Shown one piece after another: positions 18,952 to 27,644 of a stretch of DNA of 36,185 bases; the first letter of the stretch is position 1; the number at the start of each line of letters is the position of its first letter. Location: NCBI GenBank assembly GCA_946630825.1, contig CAMOZG010000003.1, forward strand, positions 1 through 36,185, read 5' to 3'. The DNA comes from an uncultured Lachnospiraceae bacterium. Lineage in GTDB: Bacteria; Bacillota; Clostridia; Lachnospirales; Lachnospiraceae. The translations under genes and the position numbers were made by a program. The notes under the pieces were generated by a model, which ran no database searches, had not been told where the DNA came from, and saw nothing but the letters and a program-made list of their open reading frames with translations.

Positions 18952-19539
18952 ATGGGAAAGATCACGGTTTTAAAAAACTGCGGCGGAATAGAAGGCTTAT
19001 GTGTCATAGAGCCCCAGGTATTCGGAGACAGACGGGGATACTTTATGGAGACATATAACTACAGGGACTTTGCAGCCGAAGGTATTGATGTGGAATTTGT
19101 GCAGGACAACCAGTCTGCATCTACCCGGGGGGTACTGCGGGGACTTCATTTTCAGATAGAGCATCCCCAGGATAAGCTGGTAAGGGTGATCCGGGGAGAG
19201 GTGTATGACGTGGCTGTGGATCTACGGCCTGACTCAAAGACCTTTGGAAAGTGGTACGGGGTGGTGCTGTCGGATGAAAATAAAAAGCAGCTTTTCATAC
19301 CCAGGGATTTTGCCCACGGCTTTTTGGTGCTGTCGGATGAAGCGGAGTTTTGCTACAAGGTATCAGACTTTTATCACCCGGGTGACGAGGGAGGAATAAT
19401 GTGGAACGATCCCGACCTGGGAGTGGAATGGCCCATACCCGCAGATATGACAGAAAATGATATCAATCTCTCCGACAAGGACAAGGTGAATCCATCCTTT
19501 AAGGAAGTGAGCGCCGACAGAGGACACCGAATAGTATGA
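18952..19539 (+). CDS. rmlC: dTDP-4-dehydrorhamnose 3,5-epimerase
   Basis: EPQVFGDRRGYFMETYNYRDF...FVQDNQSASTRGVLRGLHFQIEHPQDKLVRVIRGEVYDVAVDLR. Confidence 0.96.
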   Translation: MGKITVLKNCGGIEGLCVIEPQVFGDRRGYFMETYNYRDFAAEGIDVEFVQDNQSASTRGVLRGLHFQIEHPQDKLVRVIRGEVYDVAVDLRPDSKTFGKWYGVVLSDENKKQLFIPRDFAHGFLVLSDEAEFCYKVSDFYHPGDEGGIMWNDPDLGVEWPIPADMTENDINLSDKDKVNPSFKEVSADRGHRIV

Positions 19540-20369
19540 GTTATAAAAAGAGTTCAATTTTAGATGTACCCAGATCCCTTAGGGGTAACGGCAGACTTAT
19601 TATAAATCTGGCAAAAAACGACTTTAAGACCAGATTTGCCGGATCATATCTGGGAGTGGTATGGGCTTTTGTGCAGCCGGTGGTGACGGTATTTGTCTAC
19701 TGGTTCGTCTTTGAAAAGGCGCTGAATGTGGCAGGACGCTCCACCAGAGCCGGAATAGAAGTTCCCTATGTGCTGTGGATGATAGCCGGTCTGGTTCCCT
19801 GGTTTTTCTTTTCCGAGGCGGTAAGCTTTGGAACATCCTGCCTGCTGGACTATAATTATCTGGTGAAAAAGGTGGTATTTAATATCAGCACACTGCCTGT
19901 GGTAAAGGTGGCGGCTTCGCTTTTTGTCCATGTGTTTTTCATAGCATTTATGATAATACTCTATGGGATATACGGGTTTTATCCCAATGTGTACATGCTG
20001 CAGATCATATACTACAGCTTTGCCACCATTCTTCTGATACTTGGGATAATATATATCACCAGTGCGGTGGTGGTTTTCTTTAAGGATCTGACACAGATCA
20101 TAAATATAGTGCTTCAGGTTTTGGTGTGGATGACTCCCATTATGTGGAATATGGACGGGATGAACCTGTCACCCACCGTGCGGACTCTTTTGATGGCAAA
20201 TCCCATGTATTATATAGTTGACGGCTACAGGGATGCCATGATAAATAATGTGTGGTTTTGGGAAAAGCCGGGGCTGACCTTGTATTTCTGGGTGGTGACA
20301 CTGATACTTCTGGCTCTGGGAAATTTTGTGTTTAGTAAGCTGAAGGCAATGCTGGCTGACGTTTTGTAA
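19536..20369 (+). CDS. Polysaccharide ABC transporter permease (Wzm/TagG-type)
   Basis: ABC-2 type exporter: LAKNDFKTRFAGSYLGVVWAFVQPVVTVFVYWFVF; NPMYYIVDGYRDAM. Confidence 0.93.
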   Translation: MSYKKSSILDVPRSLRGNGRLIINLAKNDFKTRFAGSYLGVVWAFVQPVVTVFVYWFVFEKALNVAGRSTRAGIEVPYVLWMIAGLVPWFFFSEAVSFGTSCLLDYNYLVKKVVFNISTLPVVKVAASLFVHVFFIAFMIILYGIYGFYPNVYMLQIIYYSFATILLILGIIYITSAVVVFFKDLTQIINIVLQVLVWMTPIMWNMDGMNLSPTVRTLLMANPMYYIVDGYRDAMINNVWFWEKPGLTLYFWVVTLILLALGNFVFSKLKAMLADVL

Positions 20370-20379
20370 GGATGAGATT

Positions 20380-21690
20380 ATGGCAAATGATACTGCTATC
20401 CGTGTTGCGGATGTAAGCAAAATGTATAAGCTTTTTGATAAAAAGACTGACCGGATATGGGATGCCTTAGGGATCGGTCCGAAGCGCTATGAGGAAAAGT
20501 ACGCCCTTAACCATCTGGATTTTGAGATAAAAAAGGGAGAGACGGTTGGTATCATAGGCACAAACGGTGCGGGCAAGTCCACACTTCTTAAGATAATCAC
20601 CGGAGTGGTGTATCCCACAGAGGGGGATGTGGAGATCAACGGCAAAATATCCGCACTTTTAGAACTGGGAGCAGGCTTTAATTACGAGTATACCGGCTTA
20701 GAAAATGTCTACCTCAATGGTCTGATGACGGGACTTACGAGAAAACAGGTGGATGAAAAGCTGGATGCGGTGCTGGAGTTTGCCGATATAGGAAAGTATA
20801 TTTATCAGCCGGTCAAGTCCTATTCCTCGGGGATGTTTGTGCGACTGGCATTTGCGGTTGCCATCAATGTGGATCCTGATATCCTTATAGTGGATGAGGC
20901 GCTGTCTGTGGGGGATGTTTTTTTTCAGGCAAAGTGCTATCGCAAATTTGAGGAGTTCAAGCGCTTAGGCAAGACCATTCTTTTTGTAAGTCATGACCTG
21001 TCCACCATTACAAGATATTGTGACAGAGCTATATTGCTCAACAAGGGGCATATGCTTTCCGAGGGCACACCCAAGGACATGGTGGACCTGTATAAAAAGG
21101 TCCTTGCCGGAGCTGCGGATGTGGAGGATATAGAAGCCGGGGGCGACATTAAAAAGACGAACCAGAAAAACGGCATACTCACAGAGGCAAAGACTGACGA
21201 TTCATGGAAATCCCATTTTAAGATCAATCCCATGGTGGACGAATACGGGGATGGCAGCGCAAAGATCGTGGATTTTGGTATATTTGACGACAAGGGGATG
21301 GTTACGGATACCATTCACAAGGGCTCGAACTTTACCATCCGTTCCAAGGTAAAGTTTATGAAGGAGGTACAGGATCCCATCTTTACCTATGCCTTTAAAA
21401 ATATTCAGGGGGTGTCCATCACCGGTACAAATACCATGTATGAGGGTATACTTACGGGGACAGCCGAAGAGGGAGATGAATATGTGGCGGAGTTTTCCCA
21501 GGAGATGAACCTTCAGGGAGGAGAGTATCTGCTGTCCATAAGCTGCACCGGGTATGCCCAGGGTGAGTTTAAGGTCTATTACAGACTTTATGATGTGATA
21601 AGTGTGACTGTGGTATCCATGCAAGATACGGTGGGCTTTTACGATATGTTTTCAAAAACACAGGTCACAAAAAACGGTAAAAGCCTGTAA
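20380..21690 (+). CDS. Polysaccharide ABC transporter ATPase (Wzt/TagH-type) with Wzt_C-like C-terminal domain
   Basis: Walker A GTNGAGKST, SYSSGMFVRLAFAVA signature, ILIVDEAL; C-terminal ~170 aa GDGSAKIVDFGIFDDKGMVTDTIHKGSNFTIRSKVKF...ISITGTNTMYEG-like beta-sandwich. Confidence 0.93.
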   Translation: MANDTAIRVADVSKMYKLFDKKTDRIWDALGIGPKRYEEKYALNHLDFEIKKGETVGIIGTNGAGKSTLLKIITGVVYPTEGDVEINGKISALLELGAGFNYEYTGLENVYLNGLMTGLTRKQVDEKLDAVLEFADIGKYIYQPVKSYSSGMFVRLAFAVAINVDPDILIVDEALSVGDVFFQAKCYRKFEEFKRLGKTILFVSHDLSTITRYCDRAILLNKGHMLSEGTPKDMVDLYKKVLAGAADVEDIEAGGDIKKTNQKNGILTEAKTDDSWKSHFKINPMVDEYGDGSAKIVDFGIFDDKGMVTDTIHKGSNFTIRSKVKFMKEVQDPIFTYAFKNIQGVSITGTNTMYEGILTGTAEEGDEYVAEFSQEMNLQGGEYLLSISCTGYAQGEFKVYYRLYDVISVTVVSMQDTVGFYDMFSKTQVTKNGKSL

Positions 21691-21699
21691 AATGTCAGT

Positions 21700-21782
21700 T
21701 TTCCCACTATTTTGTGTAAAAATACATGACATAAGACTATATATTGTGGTACAATGCAGTCGTATCTATACACAGTGGGAAA
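21700..21782. repeat. Inverted repeat flanking the candidate promoter
   Basis: TTTCCCACT (21700-21708)...AGTGGGAAA (21774-21782), plus GTGTA (21714-21718)/TACAC (21769-21773). Confidence 0.5.
21726..21755 (+). promoter_or_regulatory. Candidate sigma-A promoter for the A1-B1-A2-B2 module
   Basis: ATGACA (21726-21731), 18-nt spacer, TACAAT (21750-21755). Confidence 0.45.
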
Positions 21783-21799
21783 GGACAGCGTAATAAGAA

Positions 21800-22816
21800 A
21801 TGGAATTGTTGCTGCCGATATTACTCATAGCAGTATATTTGTTTTTATTTTATCTGTGTGGTGTTATCCTTTGCCATGGGCTTGGGCGAAAGGAAAGCAT
21901 ACCCTTTAAGATCGTCTACGGATATTTCCTGTATTTTCTGTTGTTTTTCGCAGTTACCATCATCCCCAAGGCACTTAAGGCAAGCCTGACATTTTTATCT
22001 GTCCTGTGGGTCATAGTGGTCTGCCTGATCCTGATATTCGGCATACGTTTTTTGATAAGTGAGCGTGAGACCATAAATGCCGGTAAGGGATATATAGGTA
22101 TAACTTTGCTTCTTATCTTCCTCATGACGGCGCTTTTGAATACAAACGGCGACTATATCACCATATGGGATGCGGCATATTATATCGGTGATGTGAACAC
22201 CTCGGTCTACACTGACAGCATCAGCGCTTATGATCCCTACACCGGGGCGAAGCTCAGTTCCTTTACACCGGATTATTTTCTGGAGGTTTTGCAGAACCAC
22301 AGTGCAGTGGTTTGCAGGCTTTTTCATATACCTGCCCTGTTGGAGGTCAGGACCACCCTGTTTTCCGTCAATATAATTCTTTTCTACACAATAATCGTGT
22401 TGTTTTCGGGTATGTTTTTTGAAGACAGGGAAAAGCAGCGCACTCTGTTTTTAGTGCTGTTTATGTTTTTTGATCTTTTTACCTATAACCTGCACACCAG
22501 ATCCCAGATCCTTCTGATGAGAGGATATGAGGGAAAGGCGGTGGCTGCCAATATAATAATATTTGGGCTTTTGTATATACTCTTCAGATACATAGAAGGG
22601 GAAGATGATATATGGAAAGTGGGAGTTTTGGTCTCCATGGCAAGCTTTGGACTTAACATGACATCCATACTTTTAGTGCCGGCTCTTACGGCAGCAGTGT
22701 TGATACCCCATATGATCGTTACCGCAAAATATGACAGACTGCGGTATGCCATATACATAGTGCTGCCAATGGTATTTCCCGGAGTTATGTATCTGGGAAT
22801 GAAGTATTTGAGGTAG
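21800..22816 (+). CDS. Polytopic membrane protein A1 (DUF6077-like), candidate GT-C-type enzyme N-terminal part
   Basis: Multiple hydrophobic segments; loop motif WDAAYYIGDVNTSVYTDS shared with the 23656 ORF (WDTAFYLGNMNEALYTDT). Confidence 0.75.
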   Translation: MELLLPILLIAVYLFLFYLCGVILCHGLGRKESIPFKIVYGYFLYFLLFFAVTIIPKALKASLTFLSVLWVIVVCLILIFGIRFLISERETINAGKGYIGITLLLIFLMTALLNTNGDYITIWDAAYYIGDVNTSVYTDSISAYDPYTGAKLSSFTPDYFLEVLQNHSAVVCRLFHIPALLEVRTTLFSVNIILFYTIIVLFSGMFFEDREKQRTLFLVLFMFFDLFTYNLHTRSQILLMRGYEGKAVAANIIIFGLLYILFRYIEGEDDIWKVGVLVSMASFGLNMTSILLVPALTAAVLIPHMIVTAKYDRLRYAIYIVLPMVFPGVMYLGMKYLR

Positions 22817-22825
22817 AAGGTATTT

Positions 22826-23629
22826 ATGGATCTTACACTTACTTATGACGCACTGACCCAGGCATTTGAATCCCTTAAGGTGTATTTTTTAATATACTGC
22901 CTGTGCGTGGTTTTAATTTTTCTTCTGGGAAAGAGTCTGGATAGGGAGAGGTTTGTATATCCGGTTATCTTTTTGGTGCTGACTCTTTACAACCCGATAC
23001 TGGTGTCGCCCATAGCAGAGACCATAGGGCTTTTGCCCCGGATCAGACGGATCTACTGGCTTTTGCCGGTTACGCTTCTGATAGTTTATCTAATAGTAAG
23101 GGTGGTCTCGGAAGCCGGATCTGCGGTGTTTAAGGTGGCGGTGATCCTGGCGGCACTTTTGATTGCCGGAAGCTGGAATAACTATTTTGAAAACAGAAAG
23201 ACACCGGAAAACATATACAAAATATCTGACGAAAGCATCCTGGTATCTGAAAAGCTCCATGAGCTTTCTCCCCAGGACGGGGATATCATGGTGGTGTTTT
23301 CGGATGACAGACTTCAGGAGATCAGGATGTATGATGCATCCGTCAGAAATATTCTCAGGCGAAAGGATCTTTTAAACTGGCAGCCTGACGTGGAGGATGA
23401 GGAGTATGTCCGGGAGGTTTATGCTTCGGGAAAGACAAACAGGATCATCACTCTTTTTGTAAAATACGGATGTGTACCGGAGGATATAACCATATTGTCG
23501 GACGCTTTGGAAAAGAAGGATCCGGATTACCTTATCTGTGACAAGGACAGCATGAAAATGATGACATTGGAGGATATGGGCGCAAGGAAGGTGAGCGAAA
23601 CAGACAGTTTTGCCATATATGAGATCTGA
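22826..23629 (+). CDS. Membrane protein B1: N-terminal TM segments plus C-terminal soluble domain; partner of A1
   Basis: Same reading frame as A1, separated by one TAG; shares RRIYWLLPVT, QEIRMYDASVRNILRRKDLL and a C-terminal PDYLICD...AIYEI tail with the 24729 ORF. Confidence 0.7.
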   Translation: MDLTLTYDALTQAFESLKVYFLIYCLCVVLIFLLGKSLDRERFVYPVIFLVLTLYNPILVSPIAETIGLLPRIRRIYWLLPVTLLIVYLIVRVVSEAGSAVFKVAVILAALLIAGSWNNYFENRKTPENIYKISDESILVSEKLHELSPQDGDIMVVFSDDRLQEIRMYDASVRNILRRKDLLNWQPDVEDEEYVREVYASGKTNRIITLFVKYGCVPEDITILSDALEKKDPDYLICDKDSMKMMTLEDMGARKVSETDSFAIYEI

Positions 23630-23655
23630 GACTTTGCCCGGCGCCAAAACTTATC

Positions 23656-24732
23656 ATGTATGAAATAACAGCTACAATTTTAACAGTGGTCCTTTGTATT
23701 TTGTACTTCAGGCTGACAGGGACGGTGGTACTGAATATACTTGGACAGAAAAAACTCTATATTCACAGTGAACTTGTGGGATTTTTTGCAACCTTTTGCA
23801 TCTTCCAGTTTATCTATGTTCCCATGGTCATGCTTCGGGCAAATTTCCATTTTCTTGCCTATGGGTGGCTTATGGTCATTATCATAACGGTGCTGGTGTA
23901 TGGAGTATATCTGGTATCGGTAGGAGGGAGGCATCCCTTTATTATGCCGGAGGTAAAGATCTCTTTGGAGGGGACTTCCCGGAGGCTGTATCACTTTATC
24001 AAATGGATAGTCCTTTTGGGAGTCGCGGGATTTCTTGTCTTTATAGTGCTTCAGCAGTATGTTGGCTGGGATACGGCTTTTTACCTTGGAAACATGAATG
24101 AGGCACTTTATACGGATACAATGTATATCTACAACGGCAACAATGGTACCATGATGAAACAAATGGATCTGAGGTATGCTTTGTCAGGTTTTTCCATGTT
24201 CTTTTCCATTCCCTGTTATTTTCTGGGAATATCCCCCATAGTTATGTGTTATTTCGGCATAAGGGGGCTTGGGGTCATACTGGCGCTTATGATAGTCTAT
24301 GATTTCGGAGTGCTTATCTTTGATGCCGAGATCCCGGCATACCTTATGGTGGGAGCATATTTGACAGTTAATATGATGTTCTTTTCCACCATGTCCTCAT
24401 CCCTCTTTTTTATGAGACGTATGAATGAGGCAAAGGGATATTGTGCAAATGTGGTTTTGCCCATGGTGGCGCTGTTGCTTTTTATGATCTACAAAAACAA
24501 GGGCAAGGGACTTTTTCGCCTGCTCTTTTTAGTGTGTCTGGGGAGTGTGGGTGCCTCCATGTCATCCATGATGCTGGTGCCGGCGCTTTTGGGACTTTCC
24601 TCTGTGGTTATAGCACAGTCCCAGAGGAAGCTTAGACCAATAGTATACGGGATCATATGTGCCCTTCCGAATCTGGCATATGCGGCAGTGTATTTACTTA
24701 ATGCAAAGGATTATCTGGTGATTGAGATATGA
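23656..24732 (+). CDS. Polytopic membrane protein A2 (DUF6077-like), paralogue of A1
   Basis: WDTAFYLGNMNEALYTDT; GASMSSMMLVPALLG parallels GLNMTSILLVPALTA of A1. Confidence 0.75.
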   Translation: MYEITATILTVVLCILYFRLTGTVVLNILGQKKLYIHSELVGFFATFCIFQFIYVPMVMLRANFHFLAYGWLMVIIITVLVYGVYLVSVGGRHPFIMPEVKISLEGTSRRLYHFIKWIVLLGVAGFLVFIVLQQYVGWDTAFYLGNMNEALYTDTMYIYNGNNGTMMKQMDLRYALSGFSMFFSIPCYFLGISPIVMCYFGIRGLGVILALMIVYDFGVLIFDAEIPAYLMVGAYLTVNMMFFSTMSSSLFFMRRMNEAKGYCANVVLPMVALLLFMIYKNKGKGLFRLLFLVCLGSVGASMSSMMLVPALLGLSSVVIAQSQRKLRPIVYGIICALPNLAYAAVYLLNAKDYLVIEI

Positions 24733-25505
24733 CGGAGACTTTGGAGATCTTAATTAAATATTTTCAAGGACCCCAGTGGCTTATACTCTTTGGGCTGGTA
24801 TATGTGTATACCATTGTAAAGGCAAAAAAGGGGGAGAGGATATCCCTTATTATCGGGACCCTTCTTTTCTTTTTATGTATATATAATGACTTTATATATG
24901 GTGCCATGAGTAAGGTGGTGGAGTCGGAGGTATATTACAGATTCATATGGATCATACCGGTGACTGTGTGGATAGCCTATGGACTGGTGGGGTTGTTTTT
25001 GGACCTGAAAAAAATATGGCTCAGGGTGCCCTTTGTGGTTTTTGCCCTGATTTGTCTGGTGTCCATGGATCACACCTGGCTGGAGCGGGACCGGGGCACC
25101 TGGAGCAGACCGGAGAATGAGTATCTCATGCCGGGGGAGGTCCTGGCAATATCTGAGGTGCTTCAAAATGAGCATCCCTGGGGAGAAAAGATAAGATGCG
25201 TGCTGCCTCTGGGAATGACAATGCAGCTTAGATGTGTGGATGCCTCCGTGGAGTGCGTGATCCCCAGAAGGGATTATCTGAAAATGAGCGGTCAGTCCAA
25301 AAAGCCTTACAAGCAAAAAGAACTGGCATTTATGATAGAAAAAAACAAACGTCCCGATAAAGAAAAACTAAAGCAGCTTTTAAAGGAAAGCGAGACTGAT
25401 TATATAGTAGCTTATACAGACTATGACATGGAGGATTATCTTAAGTCGGCAGACTGTGAGCTCATTGAGACCACAGGAGCATTTGAGGTGTACAGGGTAA
25501 GATGA
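24729..25505 (+). CDS. Membrane protein B2, paralogue of B1
   Basis: YRFIWIIPVT, MQLRCVDASVECVIPRRDYLK, TDYIVAYTDYD...FEVYRVR; ATGA overlap with A2. Confidence 0.72.
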   Translation: MTETLEILIKYFQGPQWLILFGLVYVYTIVKAKKGERISLIIGTLLFFLCIYNDFIYGAMSKVVESEVYYRFIWIIPVTVWIAYGLVGLFLDLKKIWLRVPFVVFALICLVSMDHTWLERDRGTWSRPENEYLMPGEVLAISEVLQNEHPWGEKIRCVLPLGMTMQLRCVDASVECVIPRRDYLKMSGQSKKPYKQKELAFMIEKNKRPDKEKLKQLLKESETDYIVAYTDYDMEDYLKSADCELIETTGAFEVYRVR

Positions 25506-27631
25506 ATAAAGTATTAAAAAGGTTATTTTGCGGAGTTTTGTCACTTGCGGTTTTGACCGGATCCATTTCCCACGCTGCAACGGTAGCAGATACTACGGGT
25601 ACGGATACCGGGACCTCGGAGGGGGATATAGTTATAGTGCTTGATCCGGGGCATGATGCCACTCATACCGGCGCACAATACTATGAGCATTCGGAGGAAT
25701 ATGACGTACTTCAAATAGCTACCTACTGCAAGGAAAAGCTGGAGGAGACTCCGGGGATCACCGTATATATGACAAGGGAAGAAGAGGCCTGCGGATTTGG
25801 GGGCAAAAAGCTGACCACCGGTGAGTGCCTGAAAAAGAGGGTGGCTTTTGCCGTAGAAAAGGAGGCGGACTATTTCATATCCTTCCATCTGAATGCGGCA
25901 CCGTCTTCACCTGAAGCCACGGGAGCTGAGGTATACTATTCCAAAAGAGAAGGAGCTTCTGCCAACTGCGCATCTTTGGCGGGATCCATATTAAAGCGTC
26001 TGAGTACGGATGTGGGGTTAAAGAACCGGGGTATCAAGCGGGCAAACTACTATGTGTTAAACGGCACCACTGATGCAAATATCCCCGGGGTGCTTATAGA
26101 GCACTGCTTTATGACAAATGAAGATGACGTGGATAACTACCTGTCGGCTGAGGGCAGGCTTAAAAAGCTGGGCGTGGCTGATGCTGAGGGTATAATAGAT
26201 TACCTGACCAATGCACCTGCACCCTCGGAGAAGGAGAGCGAGGATACGCAGGTTGATATCAGCACCCTTAAGGTGGAAAATCTGGAGGCGGAGACTGATG
26301 GATTTTTTGTATCCCTGATCTGGGATGAGGTGGATGGAGCCGGTGCCTATCAGGTGTACAAGTACAATGAAGAAAAGAAGAAATGGAAGAAGCTGGCAGA
26401 GACAGAGGACACAGGGTATTCCGATCTCAACCTTGCAGCAAAGGAAAGCGGAACCTATAAGGTAAGGGCAATAGACAAGGCAGGCAAGCCCACGGTAAAA
26501 AGCAAGTTTTCCAAAAAGCAGACAGCCGTTGCAGGGGACGGACATGTAGAGTCAATTTCCGCCACAGCAGGAGCATTTAACCGCAGCGTGATATCCTGGG
26601 ATGAGGTCACAGGGGCAACAGGTTATAAGGTACAAAGACAGGATTTCGGTTCGGATAAGTGGAAGACCATCACCACCGAAGCAACAGGCGACGGCTTTAT
26701 AGACGAGACCACAAAATGCGGCATGCTATACCGGTACAAAGTCAGGGCATACAGGATGGCGGACACCAAAAAACTGTGGGGCAAAGCCAACAAAGCCACA
26801 GACTTTTTCCAGACCGCATCAGGTAAGGTGGAAATGAAAAAGAGCACTTTGGCAAAGAAGGGAGTGCAGGTCAACTGGAATAAAAAACAAAAGGCAAGTG
26901 CATATATAGTTTACCGGAAAGAAGCCGGAGAAAAGAAGTGGACAAAGCTCGGAAAGACCAAAGACGTGTACTTTGTGGATGAGACCGCTTTGTGGGAGCA
27001 CACCTACACCTACACCGTAAAGGCATATCGTGTGAAATACGGTAAAAAATACACAGCCTCCGAATATGATAAGAAAGGTGTGACTGCCCGGGCAGGGACA
27101 AAGATAGAGGGAGGATCAGAGGTCAGTGTGGAGCAGATGGTAGCCTACTATGAGGCTTCAAACAATACCTACCCTGCTGATGTCTATAAAAAATACGGAG
27201 CCGAGACCCTTACGGATTTTTGTCAGATAGTCTATGATGTGTGCAGTGAGTATAATATCCGGGCGGAGCTTGTATGGGCGCAGATATGCAAGGAGACAGG
27301 CTATCTGCAGTTTGGCGGTGATGTCAAGGCTGACCAGTGTAATTTTGCAGGTATCGGAGCTACGGGTGGAGTGACGGGCAGCAGCTTTTCGGATGTGGAA
27401 GAGGGTGTAACTGCCCAGGTTCAGCATCTTAAAATGTATGCCACCACCGATAAGAGCTGGGAAGAGGATGTGACCATAGTGGACCCCAGATACAGTGACA
27501 AGCTCAGGGGTAAGGCAATTTTGGTGGAATGGCTGTCCATATCGGCAAATCCTTACAATACGGGATGGGCAACAGCGGAAAACTATGGAGTCAGCCTTAT
27601 TGGCATGATGGATGACATGAAAAAGTTGTGA
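25502..27631 (+). CDS. Secreted bifunctional peptidoglycan hydrolase: N-acetylmuramoyl-L-alanine amidase (Amidase_3) - Fn3 repeats - glucosaminidase-like domain
   Basis: VIVLDPGHDATHTGAQYYEHSEEYDV, YFISFHLNAAP, VLIEHCFMTNEDD; Fn3-like repeats (WDEV.GA..Y.V.R); C-term YNIRAELVWAQICKETGYLQFGG...QCNFAGIGA. Confidence 0.88.
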   Translation: MNKVLKRLFCGVLSLAVLTGSISHAATVADTTGTDTGTSEGDIVIVLDPGHDATHTGAQYYEHSEEYDVLQIATYCKEKLEETPGITVYMTREEEACGFGGKKLTTGECLKKRVAFAVEKEADYFISFHLNAAPSSPEATGAEVYYSKREGASANCASLAGSILKRLSTDVGLKNRGIKRANYYVLNGTTDANIPGVLIEHCFMTNEDDVDNYLSAEGRLKKLGVADAEGIIDYLTNAPAPSEKESEDTQVDISTLKVENLEAETDGFFVSLIWDEVDGAGAYQVYKYNEEKKKWKKLAETEDTGYSDLNLAAKESGTYKVRAIDKAGKPTVKSKFSKKQTAVAGDGHVESISATAGAFNRSVISWDEVTGATGYKVQRQDFGSDKWKTITTEATGDGFIDETTKCGMLYRYKVRAYRMADTKKLWGKANKATDFFQTASGKVEMKKSTLAKKGVQVNWNKKQKASAYIVYRKEAGEKKWTKLGKTKDVYFVDETALWEHTYTYTVKAYRVKYGKKYTASEYDKKGVTARAGTKIEGGSEVSVEQMVAYYEASNNTYPADVYKKYGAETLTDFCQIVYDVCSEYNIRAELVWAQICKETGYLQFGGDVKADQCNFAGIGATGGVTGSSFSDVEEGVTAQVQHLKMYATTDKSWEEDVTIVDPRYSDKLRGKAILVEWLSISANPYNTGWATAENYGVSLIGMMDDMKKL

Positions 27632-27644
27632 TAAAGGGAAAGTT

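Noticed and set aside
26057-26545. Minus-strand 162-aa ORF antisense to the amidase
   Set aside because: Antisense of a well-supported amidase/Fn3 protein; no RBS or recognisable domain.
26260-27100. Internal repeats as a possible novel repeat array
   Set aside because: Explained by Fn3-like domain repeats in the amidase.
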